NCBI RefSeq assembly: GCF_018866325.1
Contig: NZ_CP076457.1
Span: 434,001 to 498,000, forward strand
Direction of reading: 5' to 3'
Source: Streptomyces sp. YPW6
GTDB lineage: Bacteria; Actinomycetota; Actinomycetes; Streptomycetales; Streptomycetaceae
DNA: 64,000 nucleotides
The translations under genes and the position numbers were made by a program. How positions within the stretch are numbered: the first letter of the stretch is position 1; every line of letters begins with the position of its first letter. Below the pieces are notes generated by a model. It was not told the DNA's origin and did not search any database. It saw only the letters and a program-made list of their open reading frames with translations. Shown in pieces: positions 17,014 through 24,167 of the stretch.

Positions 17014-17888
17014 CCGGACGGGCTGGTCTCCTCGGGGCCGAGGACGGCCGCTCGTGCCCTGCGGGCCAGGGCGCGGCGGCCGTCCCCGCCGTCCGTGGGG
17101 ATCGGCGCGAGCACGTCGACGTGGGCGGTGAGCCCGGCCGCCCGCACCACCCGCCACAGGGAGGCGGTGAGGGGGTCGGAGCCGACGAACGCGGCCGCGC
17201 CCGCGCCCGGACCCGGACAGTGCCCCGCGACGCCGTGCGCGGCGGAGTGGTGCGCCGCGGTGCCGTGCGCTCCCGAGCGGTAGGTGATGCGGACCGGCCG
17301 GACCGGCGCGCCGGCGTCGATCGCCGCCTGGAACACCGCGGGCCGGAACGCACCGCCGCCGCCCCGTCCGCACCATGTGCTGCCCTCGGGGAACACCACG
17401 ACCCGCGAGCCGGAGCGCAGGGCCGTCGCGATGGCGCGTACGGCGACGGGGAGCGCGCGCAGCCGGTCGCGGTCGATGAACAGGGTGCCGCCGAGCGCGG
17501 CCAGCGGCCCCACCAGCGGCCAGTGCCGGATCTCGCGCTTGGCGACCATCCGGCCGGGCCGTACGGACGCGACCAGCGGTATGTCGAGCCAGGAGATGTG
17601 GTTGGCGACGAGCAGTTCACCGCCCTCCGGGAGCAGGTCCGGAGCATGGCGGCGGACCGTGACGCGGAGGCCGAAGGCCCGCGGCACCGCGCGCGCCCAG
17701 CGCCGGGTCAGGTGGTGCCGCGGGCCGGCCCCGAGCAGCCCGGCCAGTGGGGCGCAGGCCACCCCCAGCAGCACCAGGGCGCAGCCGGACAGCAGAAGGA
17801 GCGCGGCGGGCAGCGGAGCGCGTACGGCTCCGGTGTGCCGGGCGCAGCCGTCCGGGGTGCACGGGGCGACGGGCAGCCAGCCGGTCAT
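16956..17888 (-). CDS. olsA: 1-acyl-glycerol-phosphate-type acyltransferase, OlsA-like
   Basis: A 310-residue membrane acyltransferase of the PlsC family. A hydrophobic segment near residues 25-50 anchors it. The acceptor/catalytic motif NHISWLD (NHX4D) is near residue 98 and the second motif FPEGSTWCG near 170. The start overlaps the olsB stop by four bases, so it is probably translated with OlsB. Together they would make ornithine lipid: OlsB forms lyso-ornithine lipid and OlsA adds the second acyl chain. The assignment to ornithine lipid rather than phosphatidic acid rests on this pairing. Its 3' end overlaps egtD by 58 bases, an unusually tight convergent arrangement. Confidence 0.82.
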   Translation of the reverse strand: MTGWLPVAPCTPDGCARHTGAVRAPLPAALLLLSGCALVLLGVACAPLAGLLGAGPRHHLTRRWARAVPRAFGLRVTVRRHAPDLLPEGGELLVANHISWLDIPLVASVRPGRMVAKREIRHWPLVGPLAALGGTLFIDRDRLRALPVAVRAIATALRSGSRVVVFPEGSTWCGRGGGGAFRPAVFQAAIDAGAPVRPVRITYRSGAHGTAAHHSAAHGVAGHCPGPGAGAAAFVGSDPLTASLWRVVRAAGLTAHVDVLAPIPTDGGDGRRALARRARAAVLGPEETSPSGQTAVASDRANRPAASVHH

Positions 17889-18736
17889 CGCAGCGGGGCC
17901 AGGGAGAGGAAGTGGCGCAGGTAGCGCGGGTCGGTCCGGCGCAGCGAGAGCAGGACGTACAGGTCGGCGACGTTGAAGTCGGGGTCGTACGCCGGGGCTC
18001 CGCAGATCTGCGCCCCGAGGCGGAGGTAGCCGCGCAGCAGGGGCGGGAGGTCGGCCCGGGAGCCGGCTTCCGGGCCGTACGCGGAGGAGTCCCAGAGGCG
18101 GTGCGGGGTGACCCAGTACTCCTGGGGCGCGAGGTGTCCCGCGCGCACGGTGTTCCAGCTGCGGGCGGCCGAGGCGCCGCCGTCGGCCAGCGGGAGGGAG
18201 CAGCAGCCCGCGATCCAGGTGTGACCGGTGCGCTCCATGTACCGGGCGAGTCCGGCCCAGACGAGGGCGATGACCGCACCGTCGCGGTGGGCGGGGTGGA
18301 CGCAGGAACGGCCGACCTCGACGAGGTCGTCGCGGATCGGAGCGAGCCTGCTGAGGTCGAACTCGCTCTCCGCGTAGAGGCGTCCGGCTGACCGGGCCCG
18401 GTCCGGGGGCAGCAGCCGGTAGGTGGCGACGACGTCCCCGGTGGCGGTCTCCCGGACCAGGAGGTGGTCGCAGTGCGCGTCGAAGGCGTCGCTGTCCAGA
18501 CCTGGTTCGGGCCCCTCCAGCCGGGCTCCGAGCTCCCCGGCGAACACCAGGTGGCGCAGCCGCTGCGCGGCGCGCACGTCTTCCTGACAGTCGGCCAGGG
18601 AGACCCGGTAGGCCGGTTCCGGGGCGGTGGCGGGTTCGACGGCGGGCGCCGGGGCCGGAACGGCGGCCCGAGGGGCGGCGGGTTCCGGTACGGAGGCGGG
18701 AGCGGCGCGGTGGGGGGCGACGGGCAGCACGGTCAT
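17885..18736 (-). CDS. olsB: L-ornithine N-alpha-acyltransferase, OlsB-like GNAT protein
   Basis: A 283-residue GNAT-fold acyltransferase. After an alanine/proline-rich 45-residue head comes the OlsB/hemolysin-type core: FDAHCDHLLVRE, VATYRLLPP, YAESEFDLSRL, VEVGRSCVHPAHR and WIAGCCSLPLADGG. These match the family transferring 3-hydroxyacyl chains from acyl carrier protein to ornithine. It is the first gene of the olsBA pair. The start ATG has weak purine content upstream; the promoter should lie in the 170 bases before the terminator of the neighbouring lipoprotein gene. Confidence 0.83.
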   Translation of the reverse strand: MTVLPVAPHRAAPASVPEPAAPRAAVPAPAPAVEPATAPEPAYRVSLADCQEDVRAAQRLRHLVFAGELGARLEGPEPGLDSDAFDAHCDHLLVRETATGDVVATYRLLPPDRARSAGRLYAESEFDLSRLAPIRDDLVEVGRSCVHPAHRDGAVIALVWAGLARYMERTGHTWIAGCCSLPLADGGASAARSWNTVRAGHLAPQEYWVTPHRLWDSSAYGPEAGSRADLPPLLRGYLRLGAQICGAPAYDPDFNVADLYVLLSLRRTDPRYLRHFLSLAPLR

Positions 18737-18905
18737 GGCGGTCTCCGGGGACGGGAGCTGTCAGGGGCCGGGCCGTCGCGGGTGCGACGCACCGACCCCT
18801 TACTTCTTCCGTCACCGGCTGGACTCGACGTGACCGCCGTGGGGAGCGCGGATGTGCGACGGCTGAATCCCCGGGACGGAACGTCCGCCGAGCCGCCGTT
18901 CCGGG

Positions 18906-18961
18906 GGCCTTCGGGCCGTTGTCCGGGGGCTGCTCGGCCGCCGGACAACGGCCCGAAGGCC
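18906..18961 (-). terminator. Strong inverted-repeat terminator after the solute-binding protein gene
   Basis: Perfect 21-base arms (18906-18926 and 18941-18961) flank a 14-base loop. It lies about 50 bases past the stop of the solute-binding lipoprotein on the minus strand and before the olsB promoter, so it insulates the two units. Confidence 0.8.
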
Positions 18962-19011
18962 GGGGGCCGCAGGAGCCCTTGGCCCTTCGTCCCGCGGACC
19001 GGCCGCGTTGC

Positions 19012-20268
19012 TCAGCCGGAGCCGGTGAGCAGGGCGGTGATCCGCTCGGAGGCGGACCTGGCCTCACGGGCCGGGTCGCCGCCCTGGAGCACGGCCGTCA
19101 TGTACGGCTTGATCGGGTTCTCCGCCTCGACCCTGGCCCACTGGGCCGAGTTGGGGGTCGCGCGACCGCGGGTGGCTCCCTCCGCCATCGCCGCGGTGCC
19201 CTCGTCGCCCTCGATGACATGGGCGAGGCTCGGCTTGTTGGGGACGTAGCTCATGCCCCGGGCCAGCTCCGTCTGCCACTTCTCGCTCGCCAGCGCCTTG
19301 ACGACGGCGATGCCCGCGCTGAGCTCGTCGGCGTTCTTCGGGACGATGAGGTCGGAGCCGCCGGTGAATACCGAACCGGGCGCTTTCGCGGTCTTGCCGG
19401 GAATGGGGAAGTACCCGAGCTTTCCCTTGAGTTCGGGATTCTTCTGCTCGATGAGCGCGGCACTTCCGGGCACGGAGATGATCTGGGCGACGTCTCCCCC
19501 GGCGAATACGTCGGTCTGCGGGGGCTTCTCCTCGTCGGCGTCCTGGGGGCCGTCGCCGAGCGCCTGGAGTTTCTGGTAGAACTCCATGCCCGCCAGGGCC
19601 TCGGGGGTGTCCAGGGCGCCCTGCCAGTCGCCGCCGTTCTCGTCGGCGAGTTCGCCGCCCTCGTCCCAGATGAATCCGGCGAGCACGTACCAGTTCTGGC
19701 CGGCCAGGTAAATGCCCTGGTTTCCGGCGCTGTTGAGCTTCTCGGTGGCGGCGATCCACTCGGCGCGCGTCTTCGGGACGTCGTCGACGCCCGCGTCCTG
19801 GAAGATGTCCTTGTTGTAGATCACCACCCGGTTGGCCGCGTACCAGGGGATGCCGTACTGCACGCCGTTGATGCTGCCGGGTTCGGCCAGACCGGGCAGC
19901 CAGTCCTCGCTGCCCAGGTCACGCATCGACTCGAGGGTCAGATCCCGCAGCCCGCCGCTCTGCGCGTACTGGGCGACCTGCGTGTTCCCGACCTCGATCA
20001 CGTCCGGGGCGTCGTCGCCCTCCAGGGCGGAGATGACCTTGGGGCCGATGCCGCTCCACTCCTGGATCTGGAAGTCCAGCTCGATCGAGGGGTTCTCCTC
20101 CTCGTACGAGCGGGTGAACTTGTCCAGGAAGCCGGGCGAGACGCTGTCCTTCATCAGCCAGACCGTCACTGTCCGGTCACCGCCGCCCGCGCCCGATATC
20201 AGGCCGCATCCGCTGAGTGCGACGGTCGAGACAAGCGCGACGGCTCCGGTCAGGATGCGGTTCTTCAC
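19012..20268 (-). CDS. Extracellular sugar-type solute-binding lipoprotein (ABC family 1)
   Basis: A 418-residue lipoprotein. The GTG start at 20268 has AAGG seven bases upstream. A signal peptide (KNR n-region, hydrophobic core) ends in the lipobox LSGC near residue 20. The mature part is a cluster B substrate-binding protein, with DVIEVGNTQVAQYA, GIPWYAANRVVIYNKDIF and AQNWYVLAGFIWDEGG typical of oligosaccharide binders. Unlike most such genes it has no permease or ATPase genes beside it, so it may share MsiK and distant permeases or be an orphan receptor. Upstream lie an AT-rich stretch and the divergent dodecin gene; downstream is a strong hairpin. Confidence 0.9.
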   Translation of the reverse strand: MKNRILTGAVALVSTVALSGCGLISGAGGGDRTVTVWLMKDSVSPGFLDKFTRSYEEENPSIELDFQIQEWSGIGPKVISALEGDDAPDVIEVGNTQVAQYAQSGGLRDLTLESMRDLGSEDWLPGLAEPGSINGVQYGIPWYAANRVVIYNKDIFQDAGVDDVPKTRAEWIAATEKLNSAGNQGIYLAGQNWYVLAGFIWDEGGELADENGGDWQGALDTPEALAGMEFYQKLQALGDGPQDADEEKPPQTDVFAGGDVAQIISVPGSAALIEQKNPELKGKLGYFPIPGKTAKAPGSVFTGGSDLIVPKNADELSAGIAVVKALASEKWQTELARGMSYVPNKPSLAHVIEGDEGTAAMAEGATRGRATPNSAQWARVEAENPIKPYMTAVLQGGDPAREARSASERITALLTGSG

Positions 20269-20471
20269 GTGGTCACCTTCTGCGAAACGGCACAACGAAA
20301 TCGGGACCCGGTGTGGGGGGATTGCGGGCGGCGCTCGCACGGGTGGTTGGCTGAATTTTGGTATGGACCAATGGGTAGGTCAAGGCGGACGCGCGCCCCG
20401 GCCCACCCCGCTCTCCCCCTCGCGGACCGCACGGGATTGGGGCACCGTGGTCACAGGAGAGGAGACAAACA

Positions 20472-20687
20472 ATGGCGAATCACACCTATCGGGTCACCGA
20501 GATCGTAGGAACCTCCGACGAGGGCGTCGACGCGGCGATCCGGAACGGCGTCGCAAGAGCGGCGGAAACGTTGCACAATCTCGATTGGTTCGAGATTAAT
20601 CAAGTTCGCGGCCATATCGAAGATGGCCGAATCGCGCACTATCAGGTCGGCCTGAAGGTGGGCTTTCGGCTCGACGAAAACGCCTGA
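20472..20687 (+). CDS. Dodecin (flavin-binding protein)
   Basis: A 71-residue protein, MANHTYRVTEIVGTSDEGVD onward, with NLDWFEINQVRGHI in the middle. This is the dodecin fold, a dodecamer that stores and buffers flavins. The tryptophan in LDWFEI stacks on the isoalloxazine ring. An excellent AGGAGAGGAG precedes the ATG. The gene ends directly against the stop of the convergent HAD phosphatase gene, with no intervening base. It stands alone transcriptionally. Confidence 0.93.
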   Translation: MANHTYRVTEIVGTSDEGVDAAIRNGVARAAETLHNLDWFEINQVRGHIEDGRIAHYQVGLKVGFRLDENA

Positions 20688-21176
20688 TCAGGTACGCCCC
20701 TCGCGCTCCTGGGCGTCCTTGAGCGCGTCCGACGGATCGGCCCAACGGGCTCGCACCACGGCAAATCCGGCCACCTCGGCCGCATCGCAGACCAGTTCGT
20801 CGTCGTCCACGAGCATGCGCACCTGCCCCGTCCTGCCCAGCTGCCGGAGGAGGTCCAGCTTCGTCCGGCGGGCGGGGCGCCGGTCGTCGTTGCGCCGCAT
20901 GAACAGCGTCCCCTCGGGCAGCCCCTGGCGGCTCAGCCAGCGCACGGTGTCGCGACGGCACCGCTCGGGGCGTCCGGTCAGATAGACGATCCGGCACTCC
21001 TCGGCGCTCGCGTGCACCATCCGTACCCCCTCCGGGAGCGGCGGATCGTCCACGGCCGCGGCGAAGAAGGCGGCCCAGTCACGCCGGGCGCCCTCCAGGA
21101 AGTGCTGCCGGTGGGCGGTGCCCGCGAGTGTGTTGTCCAGGTCGAATACGGCCAGCGGCCGTGCGTCGTTCTCCAC
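20688..21176 (-). CDS. HAD-superfamily phosphatase, polynucleotide kinase 3'-phosphatase-like
   Basis: A 162-residue single-domain HAD hydrolase. Motif I DLDNTLAGT (nucleophile and acid Asp) is at residues 12-20, motif II YLTGRPERCR near 65, a lysine in RRTKLDLL near 105 and the acidic motif MLVDDDELV near 122. The arrangement resembles the phosphatase half of T4-type polynucleotide kinase and other small HADs. The GTG start is used because no other in-frame start precedes motif I; its ribosome binding site is poor. Substrate unknown. It is convergent with dodecin and divergent from the luciferase-like gene. Confidence 0.8.
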   Translation of the reverse strand: MENDARPLAVFDLDNTLAGTAHRQHFLEGARRDWAAFFAAAVDDPPLPEGVRMVHASAEECRIVYLTGRPERCRRDTVRWLSRQGLPEGTLFMRRNDDRRPARRTKLDLLRQLGRTGQVRMLVDDDELVCDAAEVAGFAVVRARWADPSDALKDAQEREGRT

Positions 21177-21251
21177 TCCCCCAGCTTAGGAAGCACCTGG
21201 GCCCGGGGAGCGCCCCGGGAATCCCCGCGGACCCAGAGCGTTGAACAGAGC

Positions 21252-22262
21252 GTGAGCTCTGTGATCGCGTCGACCCGCTTCTCCGTCCTGGACCGTTCCC
21301 GCACCCGTGAGGGGCACGCGACCGCCGGGGCGCTGCGCGACACCGTGGCTCTCGCCCGGGAGGCGGAGGCACTGGGCTTCCATCGCTTCTGGGTCTCCGA
21401 GCACCACGGCGTGCCGGGGGTCGCGGGGTCCGCGCCGACGGTGCTGGCCGCCGCCGTCGCCGCCGCGACCTCCACCATCCGGGTCGGCACCGGAGGCGTG
21501 ATGCTGCCCAACCACCGGCCGCTGGTCGTCGCCGAGCAGTTCGGGGTGCTCGCCTCCCTCTTTCCCGGCCGGATCGACATGGGGCTCGGCCGCTCCGTGG
21601 GGTTCACCGACGGCGTGCGCCGGGCGCTCGGCCACGGCAAGGAGGACGCCGAGGACTTCCCCGGGCGTCTGGGTGAACTGCTCGGCTGGATCGACGGCAC
21701 CCAGCAGACCCACCCCGGGGTGCACGCCCACCCGGCGGAGGGCCTGCCGATCCCCGCGTACGTGCTCGCGATCGGCGAGGGCGCGTCGGTCGCCGCGGCA
21801 GCCGGGCTCCCCCTCGTCATCGGCGACCTGCGCGGACGGGACAAGGTCCTGCGGGCCATCGACGTCTACCGCCGAGACTTCCGCCCCTCACCCCGCGCCG
21901 AGCGCCCCGAGGTGATCGTCGCGGGCACGGTGGCCGTCGCCGACACCGAGGAGGCGGCCCGCCGGCTGCTCGTACCGGAGGCGTGGGCCATGGCGTACTC
22001 CCGTACCCACGGAGACTTTCCGCCGCTCGCCCCCGCCGAGGAGATCACGCGCCGCACGATGACGGCGAAGGAGCGGGAGCTGTACGAACGCGGCCTCGAC
22101 GGTCACATCCACGGCACCGGGGAGCAGGTCGCCGAGCAGTTGGAGCGGGCGATCGAGGAGACCGGGGCGGACGAGGTGCTCGTGACGACGAGTACGTACG
22201 ACCGCGGGGCGCTGGTGGATTCACTGCGCGGCCTGGCCGGGATCGTCCGGCGGGCACGCTGA
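21252..22262 (+). CDS. LLM-class flavin-dependent oxidoreductase
   Basis: A 336-residue bacterial-luciferase-like monooxygenase of the MsnO8-type branch. Characteristic segments are AREAEALGFHRFWVSEHHG near residue 40, GTGGVMLPNHRPLVVAEQFG near 80, LFPGRIDMGLGRS near 105 and TYDRGALVDSLRGLA near the end. Members use reduced flavin and oxygen on aldehydes, sulfonates or natural products; the substrate cannot be read here. Start GTG 21252 is chosen, with GTG 21261 as the alternative, because neither has a clear ribosome site. It is divergent from the HAD gene and convergent with the CGNR regulator. Confidence 0.88.
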   Translation: MSSVIASTRFSVLDRSRTREGHATAGALRDTVALAREAEALGFHRFWVSEHHGVPGVAGSAPTVLAAAVAAATSTIRVGTGGVMLPNHRPLVVAEQFGVLASLFPGRIDMGLGRSVGFTDGVRRALGHGKEDAEDFPGRLGELLGWIDGTQQTHPGVHAHPAEGLPIPAYVLAIGEGASVAAAAGLPLVIGDLRGRDKVLRAIDVYRRDFRPSPRAERPEVIVAGTVAVADTEEAARRLLVPEAWAMAYSRTHGDFPPLAPAEEITRRTMTAKERELYERGLDGHIHGTGEQVAEQLERAIEETGADEVLVTTSTYDRGALVDSLRGLAGIVRRAR

Positions 22263-22293
22263 GCGGGCGCGGACTCAGGGGCCGTCGAAGCGC

Positions 22294-22866
22294 TCACGCC
22301 TGCCGCCGGCGGTGGGCCGCGACCCGTTCGCGGGTGGCGCACCGGCGTGAGCAGTAGCGGCGGTCCGGGCCGCTGCCCTGGTTGATGAAGACGTCGGGGC
22401 AGCCCGGTGAGGCGCAGATCCGTCCGGGCGGACGCTGACGTTCCCAGACGAGCACGGTCAGCGCCAGGCAGGACGAGGCCAGCAGCCAGGCGCCCCAGGG
22501 CGCGTCGTCGCCATGGTCGACGTGGGGGTGCCAGGGGCTGTCGCCGCCGTGGGAGGTCAGCCGGAGCGGGCCGGTGTACTCGCGCAGAAGACGGTTGAGG
22601 ACGGTGGCCGCAGCGTCGGCGTCGTCGGCGGCGAAGACCTCGCGCAGCCGGGCGGCGGCCGTGCGCATCTCCGCGATGTCTCCGGCGGTGAGGTCGACGG
22701 CGCCGCTCTCCCCGTACGCGTACAGGACCCTGGCGACCTCCCCGGGGTCCGGGTGGTGACCGGTGAGGGCATTCACCAGGGCGGCGGCACGGCGGGCGTT
22801 GGTCAGCACGGAGTGCCGGGTGGACCAGTCGTCGGCGGTGGAGGGCATCCGCCGAATGTAACGCAT
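22294..22866 (-). CDS. CGNR zinc-finger regulator
   Basis: A 190-residue protein of the ABATE/CGNR family. The N-terminal helical domain (RHSVLTNARRAAALVNALTG) is the putative stress or ligand-sensing part. The C-terminal zinc finger is CASPGCPDVFINQG and RRYCSRRCATRERVAAHRRR, where the classical CGNR tetrapeptide is CATR. It starts at ATG 22866 with no ribosome site, so it may be leaderless; ATG 22848 is the alternative. It is divergent from the MFS exporter across 38 bases containing a GTAACG/CGTTAC inverted repeat, so it probably controls that exporter and itself. Confidence 0.88.
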   Translation of the reverse strand: MRYIRRMPSTADDWSTRHSVLTNARRAAALVNALTGHHPDPGEVARVLYAYGESGAVDLTAGDIAEMRTAAARLREVFAADDADAAATVLNRLLREYTGPLRLTSHGGDSPWHPHVDHGDDAPWGAWLLASSCLALTVLVWERQRPPGRICASPGCPDVFINQGSGPDRRYCSRRCATRERVAAHRRRQA

Positions 22867-22886
22867 ATTGCGAAGTTTTTCGTTAC
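22858..22886. promoter_or_regulatory. Inverted repeat between CGNR regulator and exporter
   Basis: GTAACG (22858-22863) and CGTTAC (22881-22886) face each other across 17 A/T-rich bases in the 38-base divergent spacer. The left arm overlaps the first codons of the CGNR gene. It is a plausible operator for autoregulation and exporter control. Confidence 0.45.
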
Positions 22887-22904
22887 CTCCGTACCGTCCC
22901 GCCC

Positions 22905-24127
22905 ATGGCAGACCGTCACTCCTTCTTCCGCTGCTACCTGGTGGGCGCGCTCGTGGCCCGTACCGGGGACGACATGGCGGGGCCCGCGCTCCTGCTGGCC
23001 GCGCTCACCCTCACCGGCTCGGCCGCGGAGGCGTCCTCGCTGCTCGCAGCCGTCACCGTCTCCGCCGCGGTCGGCGGGCCGGTGCTCGGGGCACTGCTCG
23101 ACCGTTCGCCCAGGCCGGGGCGCCTGCTGGCCGGGGCCCTCGTCCTGTACGCGACCGGGACGGCGGTCGTCGTCACCGGGCTCGGCCGGGCCCCGGGCCC
23201 CGTCACTCTGCTGGTCGCGGGGGTGACCGGACTGCTGGGGCCCGCACTGTCGGGCGGCTGGACGGCCCAACTGCCCCGGACCGTGCCCGCCGGCCGACTG
23301 CCCCGGGCCGGCGCGCTCGACGCGATGACCTTCAGCGTGGCGGGCCTCGCCGGTCCGGCCTTCGCGGGCGGTGCCGCCGAGGCGCTGGGGGCGCCGACGG
23401 CTGTGGCGTTCTCCGCTGCGCTCATCGCGGCGGCCGCACCCGCCGCCTGGCTTCTGCCCCGGCGGCCGGGCCCGGCCCGGCGACGGGGCCCGGGCCGACC
23501 GAGCCACCTCGGGCGGCCCCACCGGCCGGCATCGTCGCCTCGGGTATCGGGGCCATCGCCGGGAGTCGTTCCCTCACCCGGGCGACGCTCACGTCGGTAT
23601 GCTCCTGCGCGGCCCAGGGCATGATGACCGCCTGCCTTCCGCTGCTGGGCGAACGCGCCATGGGCGGAGCCGGTTTCGGCGCGGCGCTGCTCTCCTGCGC
23701 GGCACTCTCCGCACTTCTCGCCAACGCCGCCCTCGCCCGGCGCCCGCACGTGGTCGCTCCCGACACGGTCCTGTGGGCCGCCCCGCTCCTCCAGGCCGCC
23801 GCCCTGGCGCTGGCCGCCACGGGCGGGCCGGTGGCGCTCGTCGTGGCGGTGGCCGTCGCGGGCCTCGCGGAAGGACCCCAGCTCACCGCCCTGTTCGCGG
23901 TACGCCATCGGGAGGCGCCGAAGGGGCTGCGCGCCCAGGTCTTCACGACGGGCGCCAGTCTGAAGATCACCGGGTTCGCCGTGGGGGCGGCCGTCGCCGG
24001 GCCCCTGGCGGACCGGTCCCTGCACGGCGCCCTCCTGGTGGCGGCGGCTACCGCGGCCCTCGCCGTGCCGGCCCGCTTCGCCGTGCGCACCGGCCGCGGA
24101 CCGGTCCGCACCGGCAGCCACGCCTAG
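22905..24127 (+). pseudogene. MFS transporter interrupted by a one-base frameshift
   Basis: The first half (MADRHSFFRCYLVGALVARTGDD to about AAWLLPRRP) lies in one frame. The second half (PAGIVASGIGAIAGSRSLTR through KITGFAVGAAVAGPLADR to the TAG) lies in the frame one base short. Adding one base in the G/C-rich stretch 23455-23495 restores a 407-residue protein with about twelve hydrophobic segments, normal for the major facilitator superfamily. Codon use is normal on both sides, suggesting a very recent lesion or a base-calling error. The ATG has no ribosome site, as in the divergent regulator gene. The substrate is unknown; a drug or metabolite exporter is plausible. Confidence 0.8.
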
Positions 24128-24167
24128 AATCGAACCGTTTGTCCCCTCACGTACGGAGCACCTCCCC

